Below are positions 25,053 through 33,543 of a DNA stretch of 37,735 nucleotides, piece by piece. Both the position numbers and the translations under genes were made by a program. The notes beneath the pieces were generated by a model. That model ran no database searches, was not told the DNA's origin, and saw nothing but the letters and a program-made list of their open reading frames with translations. Every line of letters begins with the position of its first letter. Position 1 is the first letter of the stretch. Origin of the DNA: an uncultured Lachnospiraceae bacterium (lineage in GTDB: Bacteria > Bacillota > Clostridia > Lachnospirales > Lachnospiraceae); assembly GCA_947382355.1 (NCBI GenBank), contig CANCYR010000031.1, positions 1 to 37,735 of the forward strand. Direction: 5' to 3'.

Positions 25053-25727
25053 ATGAACGAATACACAACACCTGAAACAAATACCATTCCGCAGCCCGAA
25101 ATTCAAACTTTCGAGCATACAAAAGGCTTTCATCCCTTTTACATATTTCCGTTGCTCTATGTGCTGTCCATCTACTTAATGCCAGCCTACCTTTCCATAC
25201 AAATAGAAGGCATTGACTTAACCTGTCTGATTTTTCTTCCATTTGCATTTGGTATACTTAACATAATTGCTGCAATAAAGTTTTGCAAACCGGAAAACCG
25301 TAATATTATGTTAAATGCTGCAGTGCTTGTAAAATATACCATGATTCCGTTCTTTGCATTGGGCGGCATTGCCATCACCATTTTCCTGCTTCTGTCCTTT
25401 ATACCGGTTCCGTTTATGATATTTGCCGGTCCCATGGTTTTCATATTTGGAATTATTTACGGATGGTTTATTCTTGCATTTGGAGCGCCATATACAATTT
25501 CTTATCTGCGCCTTTCTTCAGAATCCAATGCGCTTTCAAAGGTTATGATGATTGTTCACGTGATATTGCAGTTTTTCTTTTTTGCGGACGTGGTTGATGT
25601 AATGTTCCTGACCCTGAGGGCACGTAAATGGAAGAAGCTGACAATCACTTTGATTGTGATATGTGTCATTTCCGCACTGGCATTTTTCACTTTTATTATT
25701 TATAACATTGTCCGTGCTTTTGTGTAA
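25053..25727 (+). CDS. Hypothetical multi-pass membrane protein, 224 aa
   Basis: Five to six hydrophobic helices follow a 35-residue polar N-terminus. The pattern includes FYIFPLLYVLSIYL, LIFLPFAFGILNIIAAI, IPFFALGGIAITIFLLL, FMIFAGPMVFIFGIIYGW and a last helix LIVICVISALAFFTFII. No active-site motif is visible. The start ATG has GGGG about 10 bases upstream; a TTG five codons earlier is an alternative. It is divergent from the 85-aa gene and 218 bases before the riboswitch-controlled MATE gene. Function unknown. Confidence 0.75.
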   Translation: MNEYTTPETNTIPQPEIQTFEHTKGFHPFYIFPLLYVLSIYLMPAYLSIQIEGIDLTCLIFLPFAFGILNIIAAIKFCKPENRNIMLNAAVLVKYTMIPFFALGGIAITIFLLLSFIPVPFMIFAGPMVFIFGIIYGWFILAFGAPYTISYLRLSSESNALSKVMMIVHVILQFFFFADVVDVMFLTLRARKWKKLTITLIVICVISALAFFTFIIYNIVRAFV

Positions 25728-25761
25728 CAGTTAATTTTCAAACAGCTAATTTTTATTTTTC

Positions 25762-25790
25762 TTTACTTCTGACATTCTTTATGCTATAGT
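25762..25790 (+). promoter_or_regulatory. Promoter ahead of the structured leader RNA
   Basis: TTTACT (25762-25767), a 17-base spacer and TATAGT (25785-25790) with an upstream TG (TGCTATAGT) make a good sigma-A promoter. Transcription would start near 25797, giving a leader of about 150 bases before the MATE start. Confidence 0.6.
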
Positions 25791-25796
25791 ATGGCA

Positions 25797-25945
25797 TTAG
25801 ATATAAATTATTTAGCACGGCTGCCGTCAGGCTGCCGGATGCAAGGCTGTTTCTTTGCCACCGGGTAATGAAATGTAACCGCCGGACTTTCTATCATTAG
25901 GTCTTTGAAGATAGGAAGCTCTGGCGTTTTGTTTTGGGAGGAATT
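25797..25945 (+). promoter_or_regulatory. Structured leader RNA with terminator, probable guanidine-IV (mepA) riboswitch
   Basis: The leader folds by eye into hairpins: ACGG-CTG-CCGT (25817-25827), a CCGG...CCGG stem enclosing GCAAGG/CTTTGC (about 25835-25864), and a 3' intrinsic terminator. The terminator stem pairs 25881-25895 with 25910-25925, followed by GTTTTGTTTTG directly before the Shine-Dalgarno GGGAGG (25936-25941). This is the layout of a transcription-controlling riboswitch. The gene is a MATE pump, and the class known to precede such MepA-like pumps in Clostridia is guanidine-IV; I assign it on this context and overall shape, not on a covariance-model match. Another ligand is possible. 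Confidence 0.6.
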
Positions 25946-27271
25946 ATGATAAAACAACAATCCTGCTTTATGGAATTTGCCAGATATACATTCTTAAATG
26001 TTCTTGGGATGATTGGCCTTTCATGCTATATACTTGCAGACACCTTTTTTGTTTCCAAAGGGCTTGGAACAAACGGGCTTGCCGCCCTCAATCTGGCAAT
26101 TCCCATATACAGCTTCATTCACGGAAGCGGCCTGATGCTCGGAATAGGCGGCGCAACAAAGTATTCCATTGTCAAGGTACAAAAAGCTTCCGAAAATTCA
26201 GACCGGATATTTACAAACACGCTTTATATGGGAGCTCTGCTTGCAATTCTATTTATGTTGACCGGTTTTTTCTTTTCAGACAGGCTTACCATGCTGTTAG
26301 GAGCTGATGGGGAAGCTGCTGCCATGACAAAAATTTACCTAAAGGTTATTTTGCTGTTTGCACCTGCTTTTCTGTTTAATGATATTTTTATCTGCTTTGT
26401 GAGAAATGACGGCAATCCACGCTTATCCATGACCGCAATGCTTTTGGGAAGTATTTCCAATATTATTTTGGATTATATTTTTATTTTTCCTTTGAAATTG
26501 GGCATATTGGGAGCTGTTCTGGCAACAGGAGCTGCTCCTGTCCTAAGTATGCTCATCCTTTCAAGGCACCTGATAAAAAAGAAAAACAGCTTTCATCTTC
26601 AGAGGACAAAGCCCTCGCCAGTTATTATAGGTTCTGTGATTTCCCTTGGAATTCCATCATTAATTGCGGAAATGTCATCCGGTATCGTCATGATTGTTTT
26701 TAACTCCATATTCATGACGCTTTCCGGTAATGTAGGTATTGCTGCTTATGGCATCATAGCTAATCTTTCTCTTGTAGTAATTTCCATTTATACGGGAATT
26801 GCCCAAGGAATGCAGCCCATTATCAGCAGGGCATATGGAAAAGGCAGTCAGGACTCTGCCATGCAGACATTGCGCTATGGAATCTTTACAATGCTCAGCC
26901 TGTCCGCTATCATTTATCTGGGCATATATTTCCTGTCCGGTTTTATTGCAGGCATTTTTAACAGTGAAGGGAATCTGCAATTACAGGCAATTGCCGTATC
27001 CGGACTGAAACTGTATTTTACAGCTGTTCCTTTTGCGGGATTTAATATTTTGCTTTCCTCCTTTTTCACTTCTACGGAAAAAGCACTTCCCTCCCACCTG
27101 CTTTCTCTGTTGAGGGGCTTTATCCTTATCATACCTATGGCATTTTTATTATCTTATCTGGCGAAAGCTACAGGGCTCTGGCTGGCCTTTCCCATAACAG
27201 AAGGCATAGTCTGCCTGGCAGGAGCAATTACTTATTTATTATTGAAAAGAAAGGGAAATGTTTATGTTTAG
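25946..27271 (+). CDS. MATE-family multidrug efflux transporter, MepA-like
   Basis: A 441-aa cation-coupled antiporter with two related halves of six helices each. Recognisable MATE pieces include MIGLSCYILADTFFVSKGLG near the start, a GLAALNLAIPIYSF stretch and MQPIISRAYGKG at the start of the second half. ATG 25946 follows GGGAGG by 4 bases; TTG 25934 is a possible but unlikely start. The leader upstream appears to be a ligand-responsive transcription switch, so expression is probably induced by the exported compound (guanidine or a related ion, if the riboswitch call is right). It overlaps the flavoprotein gene downstream by 8 bases. Confidence 0.9.
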   Translation: MIKQQSCFMEFARYTFLNVLGMIGLSCYILADTFFVSKGLGTNGLAALNLAIPIYSFIHGSGLMLGIGGATKYSIVKVQKASENSDRIFTNTLYMGALLAILFMLTGFFFSDRLTMLLGADGEAAAMTKIYLKVILLFAPAFLFNDIFICFVRNDGNPRLSMTAMLLGSISNIILDYIFIFPLKLGILGAVLATGAAPVLSMLILSRHLIKKKNSFHLQRTKPSPVIIGSVISLGIPSLIAEMSSGIVMIVFNSIFMTLSGNVGIAAYGIIANLSLVVISIYTGIAQGMQPIISRAYGKGSQDSAMQTLRYGIFTMLSLSAIIYLGIYFLSGFIAGIFNSEGNLQLQAIAVSGLKLYFTAVPFAGFNILLSSFFTSTEKALPSHLLSLLRGFILIIPMAFLLSYLAKATGLWLAFPITEGIVCLAGAITYLLLKRKGNVYV

Positions 27272-27758
27272 AAATATGCGAAGAAAAAAACAGGCTTTAT
27301 CTTTAGAAGAAAGCCAGGAAATACTGGAAAGAGAGACCTGCGGCATTCTGGCTGTATCAGGCGATAATGATTATCCCTATGCGGTTCCGTTAAGCTTTGT
27401 GTACGATTCCGAAAATTCCAGCCTCTATTTTCACTGCGCCAAAAGCGGACACAAGCTGGATGCCGTGAGAAGAAACTGCAAGGCTTCTTTTTGTGTTATC
27501 GGGCAGGATAAAATCGTCCCGGAAGAATATACATCATATTTTAAAAGTGTCATTGTCTTTGGAAAAATACGAGTTTTAGAGGATGAAACAGAGAAATACC
27601 CCGCAATTGTAAAGCTGGCACAAAAATACGCGCCTGCCCATGGGGAAGCTGAACGGCAAAATGTCATCGATAAGGATTACAAATCGGTATGCATGCTGGA
27701 ACTTAAAATTGAACATATGACCGGAAAGCAGGCACTGGAGCTGACTATTCATAAATAA
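27264..27758 (+). CDS. PNPOx-like flavin-binding protein (NimA-type)
   Basis: A split-barrel flavoprotein of 164 aa in the pyridoxamine 5'-phosphate oxidase-like family. CGILAVSGDNDYPYAVPLSF, LYFHCAKSGHKLDAVRRN and CMLELKIEHMTGKQ are the typical strands and the flavin loop. Members include 5-nitroimidazole reductases (Nim), so a role in reductive detoxification is possible. AAAGGG lies 8 bases before the chosen ATG; an ATG two codons earlier is also possible. It overlaps the MATE gene and is therefore under the same riboswitch. Confidence 0.85.
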   Translation: MFRNMRRKKQALSLEESQEILERETCGILAVSGDNDYPYAVPLSFVYDSENSSLYFHCAKSGHKLDAVRRNCKASFCVIGQDKIVPEEYTSYFKSVIVFGKIRVLEDETEKYPAIVKLAQKYAPAHGEAERQNVIDKDYKSVCMLELKIEHMTGKQALELTIHK

Positions 27759-27766
27759 ACGCTTTA

Positions 27767-27795
27767 AGGCAGAGTTCCTTTCCGGAACCCTGCCT
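27767..27795 (+). terminator. Terminator after the MATE-flavoprotein operon
   Basis: A 12-bp stem with one mismatch (27767-27778 with 27784-27795) and a 5-base loop lies 8 bases after the stop. The following T-run is weak (TTATTATA). The site lies between convergent genes and may work in either direction. Confidence 0.55.
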
Positions 27796-27829
27796 CTTAT
27801 TATAGCTCACATTTTCCTGCCATTATCTC

Positions 27830-28910
27830 CTACGGTTCAACCGGAAACTTTATACTGGCAATCTGCTTTCTCTCTTCTTCCGGTTTCCTTTCCATCACTT
27901 CCAGACAAAGATTTTTCTCCCCGTTATCCAACAGGGTAATATAGCTGATGCTGGTTCCATCTTCCCGCATCTGTCTGTAATTACAAAGCCATTGCAGGTC
28001 TTTTCCGTCTGAACCCTTTATGCTCGTATCCGGATCATTGTATGGATCATTATAGGGCTCTTTGGAATAATCAGGTTCCTCTATAATAAGATTCAAAGTC
28101 GCCCTTCCCCTTGCTATGCTGACTACCTTTACACCATTATCTTCTTTGTTGATTTCCTGCACCTGATTGTCTGCCATTTCCACCGTTACCGGAAAAGAAA
28201 GCTTCCATTGTCCGTTTACGGCTTCTGTGCGCACATAATTTCCCTCTTCATCATGCTTTTCATAATCCCATCCCATAAGCGCCGTTATATCGATTTCAAT
28301 GGGAATCACATCTCCATTTTGATAGGTTCTTCTATTTTCATTGGCAAAAAAATTGTAGTCCTGCACAGAAGTAAAGGTTCCATCCTCCTGTTTTTCAAAG
28401 ACTATAGGATATTGGTTTTCTTCCCCTGCAAGCTCCTTGTTATCCGTCTCTAACTGCAGGGTATAATACAGCATATAACCGTCACAATATATATCTGATA
28501 CCCCTATTTGTACATTCTCCCATTCCGCCTCTGTTTTTATCCCTTCTCCTTCTTCTACCGGTACGGATTCTGCACCGATTCTGCTATACAGCTCCTGAAT
28601 TCTGCCGGCATCCTTATCATCCCTGCTGCCCGAAATGATTTGCTGATATATCTCGCCCAAAAGCGCCTTTGCTTCTACCGGGTTGGTTCCTACTGCAATA
28701 ACGGATATCACCAGACATGCCGCTGCCGCTGCTCCCGCTATTTTCAAGCCTTTTACAAAAAGCACTTTTGTTGTTTTTCTTCATATGTCTTACCTTCTGT
28801 AATAATCGTTTTCTGATTTTCTGTTTTTCTTTGGAGGATAACTCTGTTTCTTCATATTCATCTAAATTCATCTGTACATTGTTTAATAAATCATAGATTT
28901 TCTCGTCCAT
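27830..28910 (-). pseudogene. DUF4179 anti-sigma factor broken by a one-base frameshift
   Basis: The N-terminal part from 28910 (MDEKIYDLLNNVQMNLDEYE) is in one frame, and the rest from about 28765 (LFVKGLKIAGAAAAACLVIS onward) is in another. Removing one A from the A5 run (T5 on the plus strand, 28774-28778) joins them as KKTTKVLFVKGLKIAG, a natural junction just before the membrane helix; the restored protein is about 359 aa. DUF4179 proteins are membrane anti-sigma factors with an extracellular sensor domain, here about 290 aa. The gene follows the ECF sigma stop by 4 bases. The sigma partner is also broken. Sequencing error at a homopolymer is the main alternative. Confidence 0.8.
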
Positions 28911-28914
28911 CTTT

Positions 28915-29466
28915 TCATGCCTCTCTTTCCTTCATGCTTTGTTTTCTGATGAGCCGTCTTCCTCTGGATATCCGGTTATAAATAACGGTTTTGTCCATTC
29001 CCGTTTCCCGACTGATTTCTTCCATTGACTTCTCCTCAACATACAGCTTCCAGAAAAGGCTGCGGTCTTTTTCCTTCAGGCATTTGAGCAGCCCTTTTAA
29101 TTCCCTATATGCTTCCTGCTCAAGCAGCCCTTCTAACACGGCATCTTCTTTGGCAATTTCCACTTCTTCAATATCTATCTGCTGTATTTTCTGACGATAT
29201 TTTCGCAGATAGTCCACTGCCCGGTATCTGGCAATTGCCGCCGCCCAGTTTTTAAAGGAATTTCTTTTCTCATCAAAGGAATCGATATGTTCCCATATAT
29301 TGAGCAACACATCATTTAAACATTCTTCCGCTTTGTCCGGCATGGAAAAAAGATGCCTGCCGATAACAGATTTTAATTATCCGCCATAGGCTTCCATGAC
29401 ATAAATTAATGCATCCTCGTTGTGCAATTGTAATTGTTAAATATAGTTATTTTCTCCTATTTTCAT
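28915..29466 (-). pseudogene. ECF sigma factor interrupted by two in-frame TAA codons
   Basis: From ATG 29466 one frame reads MKIGENNYI, TAA (29437-29439), QLQLHNEDALIYVMEAYGG, TAA (29377-29379), LKSVIGRHLFSMPDKAEECL, then an intact rest with region 2 (NDVLLNIWEHIDSFDEKR) and region 4 (KSMEEISRETGMDKTVIYNR, ISRGRRLIRK). The pieces between the stops match the expected region 2 start, so this is one gene of 183 codons. Both stops could come from CAA by one C-to-T change. Only the part from ATG 29343 could be translated alone, without the start of region 2. The operon with its DUF4179 partner is therefore probably dead. Confidence 0.8.
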
Positions 29467-29658
29467 ATGCTATCCTGCCTTCTTGCATGAACCTGTATTT
29501 CTCCCATGGGCGGTTCTTTCTTTGTATCTACACTCATTATTACGTGCAACCGGCAGAATTTCTATCATTTTTATGTGGTAACTTTTAGCAATCAAAATAC
29601 GTATTCTTACATGCAATCACTGTGATTTCACCTGTTTAAAAGTTCTGCAAATCAAAAA

Positions 29659-30189
29659 TTACCTCCGTGTATAGATTAAGTCTATCATGCCATTATATGT
29701 CTGTGTTTTAAGTAATTTTAACTTAATCTCATGCTTTGCATTTTCAAAAAGCCGGATGCCAGAGCCTAAAAGTGTTGGAATTACAGTAATGTAATAGCAG
29801 TCAATTAAATCCTCACTTACTAACTGTTGTATAAGATTAGCCCCGCCACATATCCAGATATCTTTTCCGTTTTCTTCTTTCAGACTTTTTACCAAATCCA
29901 CAGGATTTATATTTACAAACCGGATTTTTTCAGAGGAACTATAATCTTTATGTGTAATAACATAAGTTGTAAAATCCTTATATACCCACTCTTTCGGAGA
30001 AAGTTCAGTAACAACTTGATGATAAGTATTAAAACCCATTAAAATCGTATCAATATTCTTTACAAATTCAGAATAGGTGTCAATATTCTCATCATCACTG
30101 CCTTGTCCTTTCAGCCAATCAACACCGCCCTTACTATCTGCAATATATCCGTCAAGGCTCATCGCAATAAATAAACTGATTTTTCTCAT
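29659..30189 (-). CDS. Dihydrofolate-reductase-like protein (RibD C-terminal family)
   Basis: A 176-aa NADPH-dependent reductase fold. The start KISLFIAMSLDGYIADSKGG, the ILMGFNTYHQV stretch, WICGGANLIQQL and the IPTLLGSGIRLF segment are typical of the YyaP/YwjB group, related to DHFR and the RibD reductase. The substrate is unknown. GTGAGG lies just before the ATG. The gene begins 3 bases after the LysR stop and is probably co-transcribed with it. Confidence 0.88.
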   Translation of the reverse strand: MRKISLFIAMSLDGYIADSKGGVDWLKGQGSDDENIDTYSEFVKNIDTILMGFNTYHQVVTELSPKEWVYKDFTTYVITHKDYSSSEKIRFVNINPVDLVKSLKEENGKDIWICGGANLIQQLVSEDLIDCYYITVIPTLLGSGIRLFENAKHEIKLKLLKTQTYNGMIDLIYTRR

Positions 30190-30192
30190 TCA

Positions 30193-31089
30193 TCACCTCA
30201 CTCCGCTGCCAAGCAGCAGCGACTTCAATTCATTTGCCGCAATGCTTAAAGGATACCTCTCATTTTCCACAAAACAAATCTGTCTGGATGGAATCTCTTC
30301 CGACAGGGAAAGTTCATAGACTGTCCCCTTTTCAATGGCATCCCTTGCAAATATCTCCGGCATATACCCTATTCCCAGATTATGCTTAATCATGGGCAGA
30401 ATCTGGTCTGTTGTGGCTGCCTGCAGCTCCGGTTTGAACAACAGCCCATGGCTGCGGTAAAAATTCGCATAAAATTCATAGGTGACCGTATTTTCGCCCA
30501 GACATATCACCGGATAAGCGGTCAGTTCTTCCAGTGTCAGTACCCTTTTCCTTAGAGCCTCATAGGCGGGCCCGCCAACCAGGGCATCCTGAAACTGAAT
30601 AACGGGATAGGAAACAAGAGGTCTTTCCATATCCTCAAGAGTGGTTACTACTGCAAAATCAGCCTCCCCGCCCTTAACCGATTCAACCGCCTGCAGGGTA
30701 AGGTGATTTAAAATGCGGATGCGGATTTGAGGATGCTTTTTCTTAAACCGGCTCAGTATAGGAAGCAGAAGCATACGCAATGCCGTTTCACTTGCTCCGA
30801 TTGTCACACATCCGTCCTTCATGCCTATGACCTCCGCAATTTCATCCTCCGCAAGCAAAAGCCTCTCCACGGCAACCTTTACATGGGCATAGAGCCTTTG
30901 CCCTTCCGGGGTAAGGGAAATCCCCCGGTTAGAGCGTACTAACAGCCTGCACCCCATCTCACTTTCCAAAAGCCTTATGGCACGGGAAATATTGGGCTGG
31001 TTGCTTTGGAGGGCTTTTGACGCCTGGGTTATATTTTTGCATTTTGCCACATAATAGAAAATCCGGTAATATTCATAATTTACATTCAT
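30193..31089 (-). CDS. LysR-family transcriptional regulator
   Basis: A 298-aa regulator. The N-terminal winged helix is clear (NITQASKALQSNQPNISRAI, then RLLESEMGCRLLVRSNRGI and LTPEGQRLY), followed by the two-lobe effector domain (TIGASETALRMLLLPIL, LVGGPAYEAL). The start at 31089 has GGGAG 5 bases upstream; the longest frame starts 29 codons earlier without support. It is divergent from a MATE pump gene with 220 bases between the starts, and a large inverted repeat lies there. It likely controls itself, the reductase behind it and the pump. Confidence 0.92.
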   Translation of the reverse strand: MNVNYEYYRIFYYVAKCKNITQASKALQSNQPNISRAIRLLESEMGCRLLVRSNRGISLTPEGQRLYAHVKVAVERLLLAEDEIAEVIGMKDGCVTIGASETALRMLLLPILSRFKKKHPQIRIRILNHLTLQAVESVKGGEADFAVVTTLEDMERPLVSYPVIQFQDALVGGPAYEALRKRVLTLEELTAYPVICLGENTVTYEFYANFYRSHGLLFKPELQAATTDQILPMIKHNLGIGYMPEIFARDAIEKGTVYELSLSEEIPSRQICFVENERYPLSIAANELKSLLLGSGVR

Positions 31090-31119
31090 ATTTTCTCCCT
31101 TGAGCGCATCATTTTTATG

Positions 31120-31200
31120 GGATAATTGTAAAACACCCAGCCGGTGCAATTCCACTCTGCAGGATAGACAAATCACAAGCAGGGTATTTTGTAATTATCC
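31120..31200. promoter_or_regulatory. Long imperfect inverted repeat between lysR and the MATE gene
   Basis: The 19-base arms 31120-31138 and 31182-31200 match as inverted copies at 16 of 19 positions, with a 43-base gap. It lies in the divergent intergenic region. LysR proteins often bind two such sites as a tetramer, so this is a plausible operator. The match is seen; the binding is inferred. Confidence 0.55.
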
Positions 31201-31309
31201 ATATCAAATTTATATATCTATAATATCATTTATACATTTTTCACATTTCCTTATCGGGAGTATAATACTTTCGGAAAAGAAAATCAAGAACTCCCGGAGG
31301 ACTGGTAAT

Positions 31310-32653
31310 ATGAATAAAGACTTAACTGTAGGAAAACCGGAAACTGTATTGTGGAAATTCTGTCTGCCGCTGTTTGGAAGCATTTTGTTTCAGCAGCTTT
31401 ATAATATTGCAGACAGTCTTGTGGCCGGAAAATTTATAGGAGAAAATGCTCTTGCGGCAGTTGGGAACAGCTATGAAATCACCCTGATTTTTATAGCATT
31501 TGCCTTTGGATGCAATATCGGCTGCTCTGTCATCGTATCCCAGCTGTTTGGCGCAAAGAAATATAAGGATATGAAAACCTCTGTGTATACCGCCATGATT
31601 TCAAGCGGGGTGCTTTGTGCAGCATTGATGGTATTTGGCATTCTTTGCTGCGGCAATCTCCTTACCATGATACATACCCAGATAGAAATTCTTGCGGATT
31701 CCAGACTTTATCTGGATATCTATATCTGGGGACTTCCCTTTCTCTTTTTCTATAATATAGCAACAGGAATCTTCTCGGCTCTTGGGGACTCCAAAACTCC
31801 CTTTTTGTTCCTTGCAGTTTCCTCCAGCTCCAATATCCTGATAGATATTTTATTTGTAGCTGTATTTCAAATGGGTGTGGCAGGTGTTGCCTGGGCTACC
31901 TTTCTTTGTCAGGGCATCAGCTGTGTGCTGGCTGTTATCGTAGTCTTAAAAAGGCTGAAAGCCATACCGACAGATGGGAAAATACAGCTCTATTCTTTTT
32001 CTGCTTTTAAAAAAATTGCCTCCATTGCCATTCCCAGCATCTTACAGCAAAGCTTTATTTCTATTGGAAATATTATTATTCAAAGTGTTATCAATGACTG
32101 CGGCGTTGGCGTTACTGCAGGATATTCGGCTGCCATTAAGTTAAACAATCTTGTAATCACTTCCTTTACCACATTGGGAAATGGAATTTCCAATTATACT
32201 GCACAGAATATAGGTGCTGGGCTTTTATCCAGAATCCGAAAGGGCTTTCTTGCAGGAATCAAACTGGTATGGCTGCTTTGTATACCCATTGTATTATTGT
32301 ATCTTCTGGCGGCAAAAGCATTGATACTGTTTTTTATCAATGAGCCCTCCCAATTGGCATTGTCATCCGGCATGCAGTTTCTTTACATTGTAGCCCCCTT
32401 CTATTTTATCGCTTCTGTAAAGCTTACTGCCGACGGCATTCTTCGGGGAGCCGGGCTGATGAAGCATTTTATGGCAGCCACCTTTACCGATTTGATTTTG
32501 CGGGTATTGCTTGCCTGGGTGCTTGCAAAGCATATGGGATATATAGGAATCTGGTGTGCATGGCCGGTTGGATGGACGGTCTCCACAGGGCTTTCTGTTA
32601 TATTTTATGTAAATGGACCTTGGAAACATGAGGACAAAGCTTTAGCAGCCTGA
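31310..32653 (+). CDS. MATE-family efflux transporter
   Basis: A 447-aa transporter with twelve helices. The N-terminal PLFGSILFQQLYNIADSLVA, IGENALAAVGNS and the second-half SIAIPSILQQSF are typical of the DinF/NorM branch. GGAGG lies 9 bases before the ATG at 31310; a longer frame upstream is in the intergenic region and has no site. It is divergent from the LysR gene and likely under its control. It differs from the riboswitch-linked pump at 25946 in sequence and subfamily. Substrate unknown. Confidence 0.9.
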   Translation: MNKDLTVGKPETVLWKFCLPLFGSILFQQLYNIADSLVAGKFIGENALAAVGNSYEITLIFIAFAFGCNIGCSVIVSQLFGAKKYKDMKTSVYTAMISSGVLCAALMVFGILCCGNLLTMIHTQIEILADSRLYLDIYIWGLPFLFFYNIATGIFSALGDSKTPFLFLAVSSSSNILIDILFVAVFQMGVAGVAWATFLCQGISCVLAVIVVLKRLKAIPTDGKIQLYSFSAFKKIASIAIPSILQQSFISIGNIIIQSVINDCGVGVTAGYSAAIKLNNLVITSFTTLGNGISNYTAQNIGAGLLSRIRKGFLAGIKLVWLLCIPIVLLYLLAAKALILFFINEPSQLALSSGMQFLYIVAPFYFIASVKLTADGILRGAGLMKHFMAATFTDLILRVLLAWVLAKHMGYIGIWCAWPVGWTVSTGLSVIFYVNGPWKHEDKALAA

Positions 32654-32746
32654 TTTTTTTCCATAAACATTTTGAGGTAAAAATATTTATCTTGGAAGCT
32701 TCGGTTTATATCCATTCTGTTTTTAGAGAAACTTTAGAGGCATGCC

Positions 32747-32755
32747 TGCTATAAT
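32747..32755 (+). promoter_or_regulatory. Extended -10 promoter of the lipoprotein gene
   Basis: TGCTATAAT is a perfect extended -10, 33 bases before the start codon. A GGCATGCC palindrome (about 32739-32746) lies just upstream and could be an operator or chance. Confidence 0.55.
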
Positions 32756-32788
32756 TGGTTACAAAAAAATAGCAGGAGGATTTCAAGA

Positions 32789-33388
32789 ATGAAAAACAGT
32801 ATTATAACGTATATCAAAAAAGGATTTTTATGTACGGTCAGCACCTTAAGCATATGTATGGCATTTACTGCCTGCAGCGGCAAAAATGAGGTTTCTGACA
32901 GTTTACAGCAGGATGGACAGCTTCCCGCAGAAAATGAACCGGAAAACATTTCTGCTCCACCCTCGCAGGAAGCTGCCCAAAACAATGCCGATAGTGAAAC
33001 AGAAGCACAGGAAACCGAATCTGAAAAATGGAGTGTTCTTGACCCGGAAACTGCTAAAAGCGTTGATGCGGATTTCATTGGCAGCATATGGAAATTAGAT
33101 GAGGACAGATTTTATATTCTCGAAAGTGAGACTTATATGGAGGATGATGCATCGGTTTCAGCAAGTCCCTCAAGCGATTACGAACCAGACGACTCTGAAC
33201 TCATTCCTGTCATCTATGATGAAAGCACTCATTTTTATATGAGGACAATTTACGAAAACGGAGCCAGAAGCGAAGACACGGAAGCCGTTCCTGCAGATTT
33301 GGCACAATATATGTCTGTTGAAATGAAAGGACACTTTGAAAAAAATAAATTTTATGCTACTGAAATACGGCTTATAAAGGTTGCCTGA
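32789..33388 (+). CDS. Putative lipoprotein, 199 aa
   Basis: A basic start, a hydrophobic signal (GFLCTVSTLSICMAFTA) and Cys29 make this a probable lipoprotein, although the lipobox FTAC has an unusual Phe at -3. After an acidic, Gln/Glu/Pro-rich linker (residues 32-80), a 120-aa extracellular domain with WSVLDPETAKSVDADFIGSIWKL follows. I do not recognise the domain. GGAGG lies 9 bases before the ATG. It appears monocistronic. Confidence 0.8.
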   Translation: MKNSIITYIKKGFLCTVSTLSICMAFTACSGKNEVSDSLQQDGQLPAENEPENISAPPSQEAAQNNADSETEAQETESEKWSVLDPETAKSVDADFIGSIWKLDEDRFYILESETYMEDDASVSASPSSDYEPDDSELIPVIYDESTHFYMRTIYENGARSEDTEAVPADLAQYMSVEMKGHFEKNKFYATEIRLIKVA

Positions 33389-33543
33389 TAAAATATAAGA
33401 ACCAATCGTGCTCCCGCATCCTTCTGCCGCCTGCCTCTCCATCAGATCGGCTCATTTTTTCTTATAATAAAACTTGAGGTTTAAAAAGCTTTGGCAGTCT
33501 GATACTCTTAATACAATAGAGGATTGTGAAAGGAGAACGGAAA

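Noticed and set aside
25797-25945. Cobalamin, c-di-GMP, ZTP or guanidine-I riboswitch for the MATE leader
   Set aside because: The conserved core boxes of these classes, as far as I remember them, are not present, whereas the pump context fits guanidine-IV. This remains unverified without a covariance model.
28915-29343. Short sigma frame from ATG 29343 as a complete gene
   Set aside because: It lacks the first part of region 2 and has no ribosome site; the residues upstream in the same frame match the missing part.
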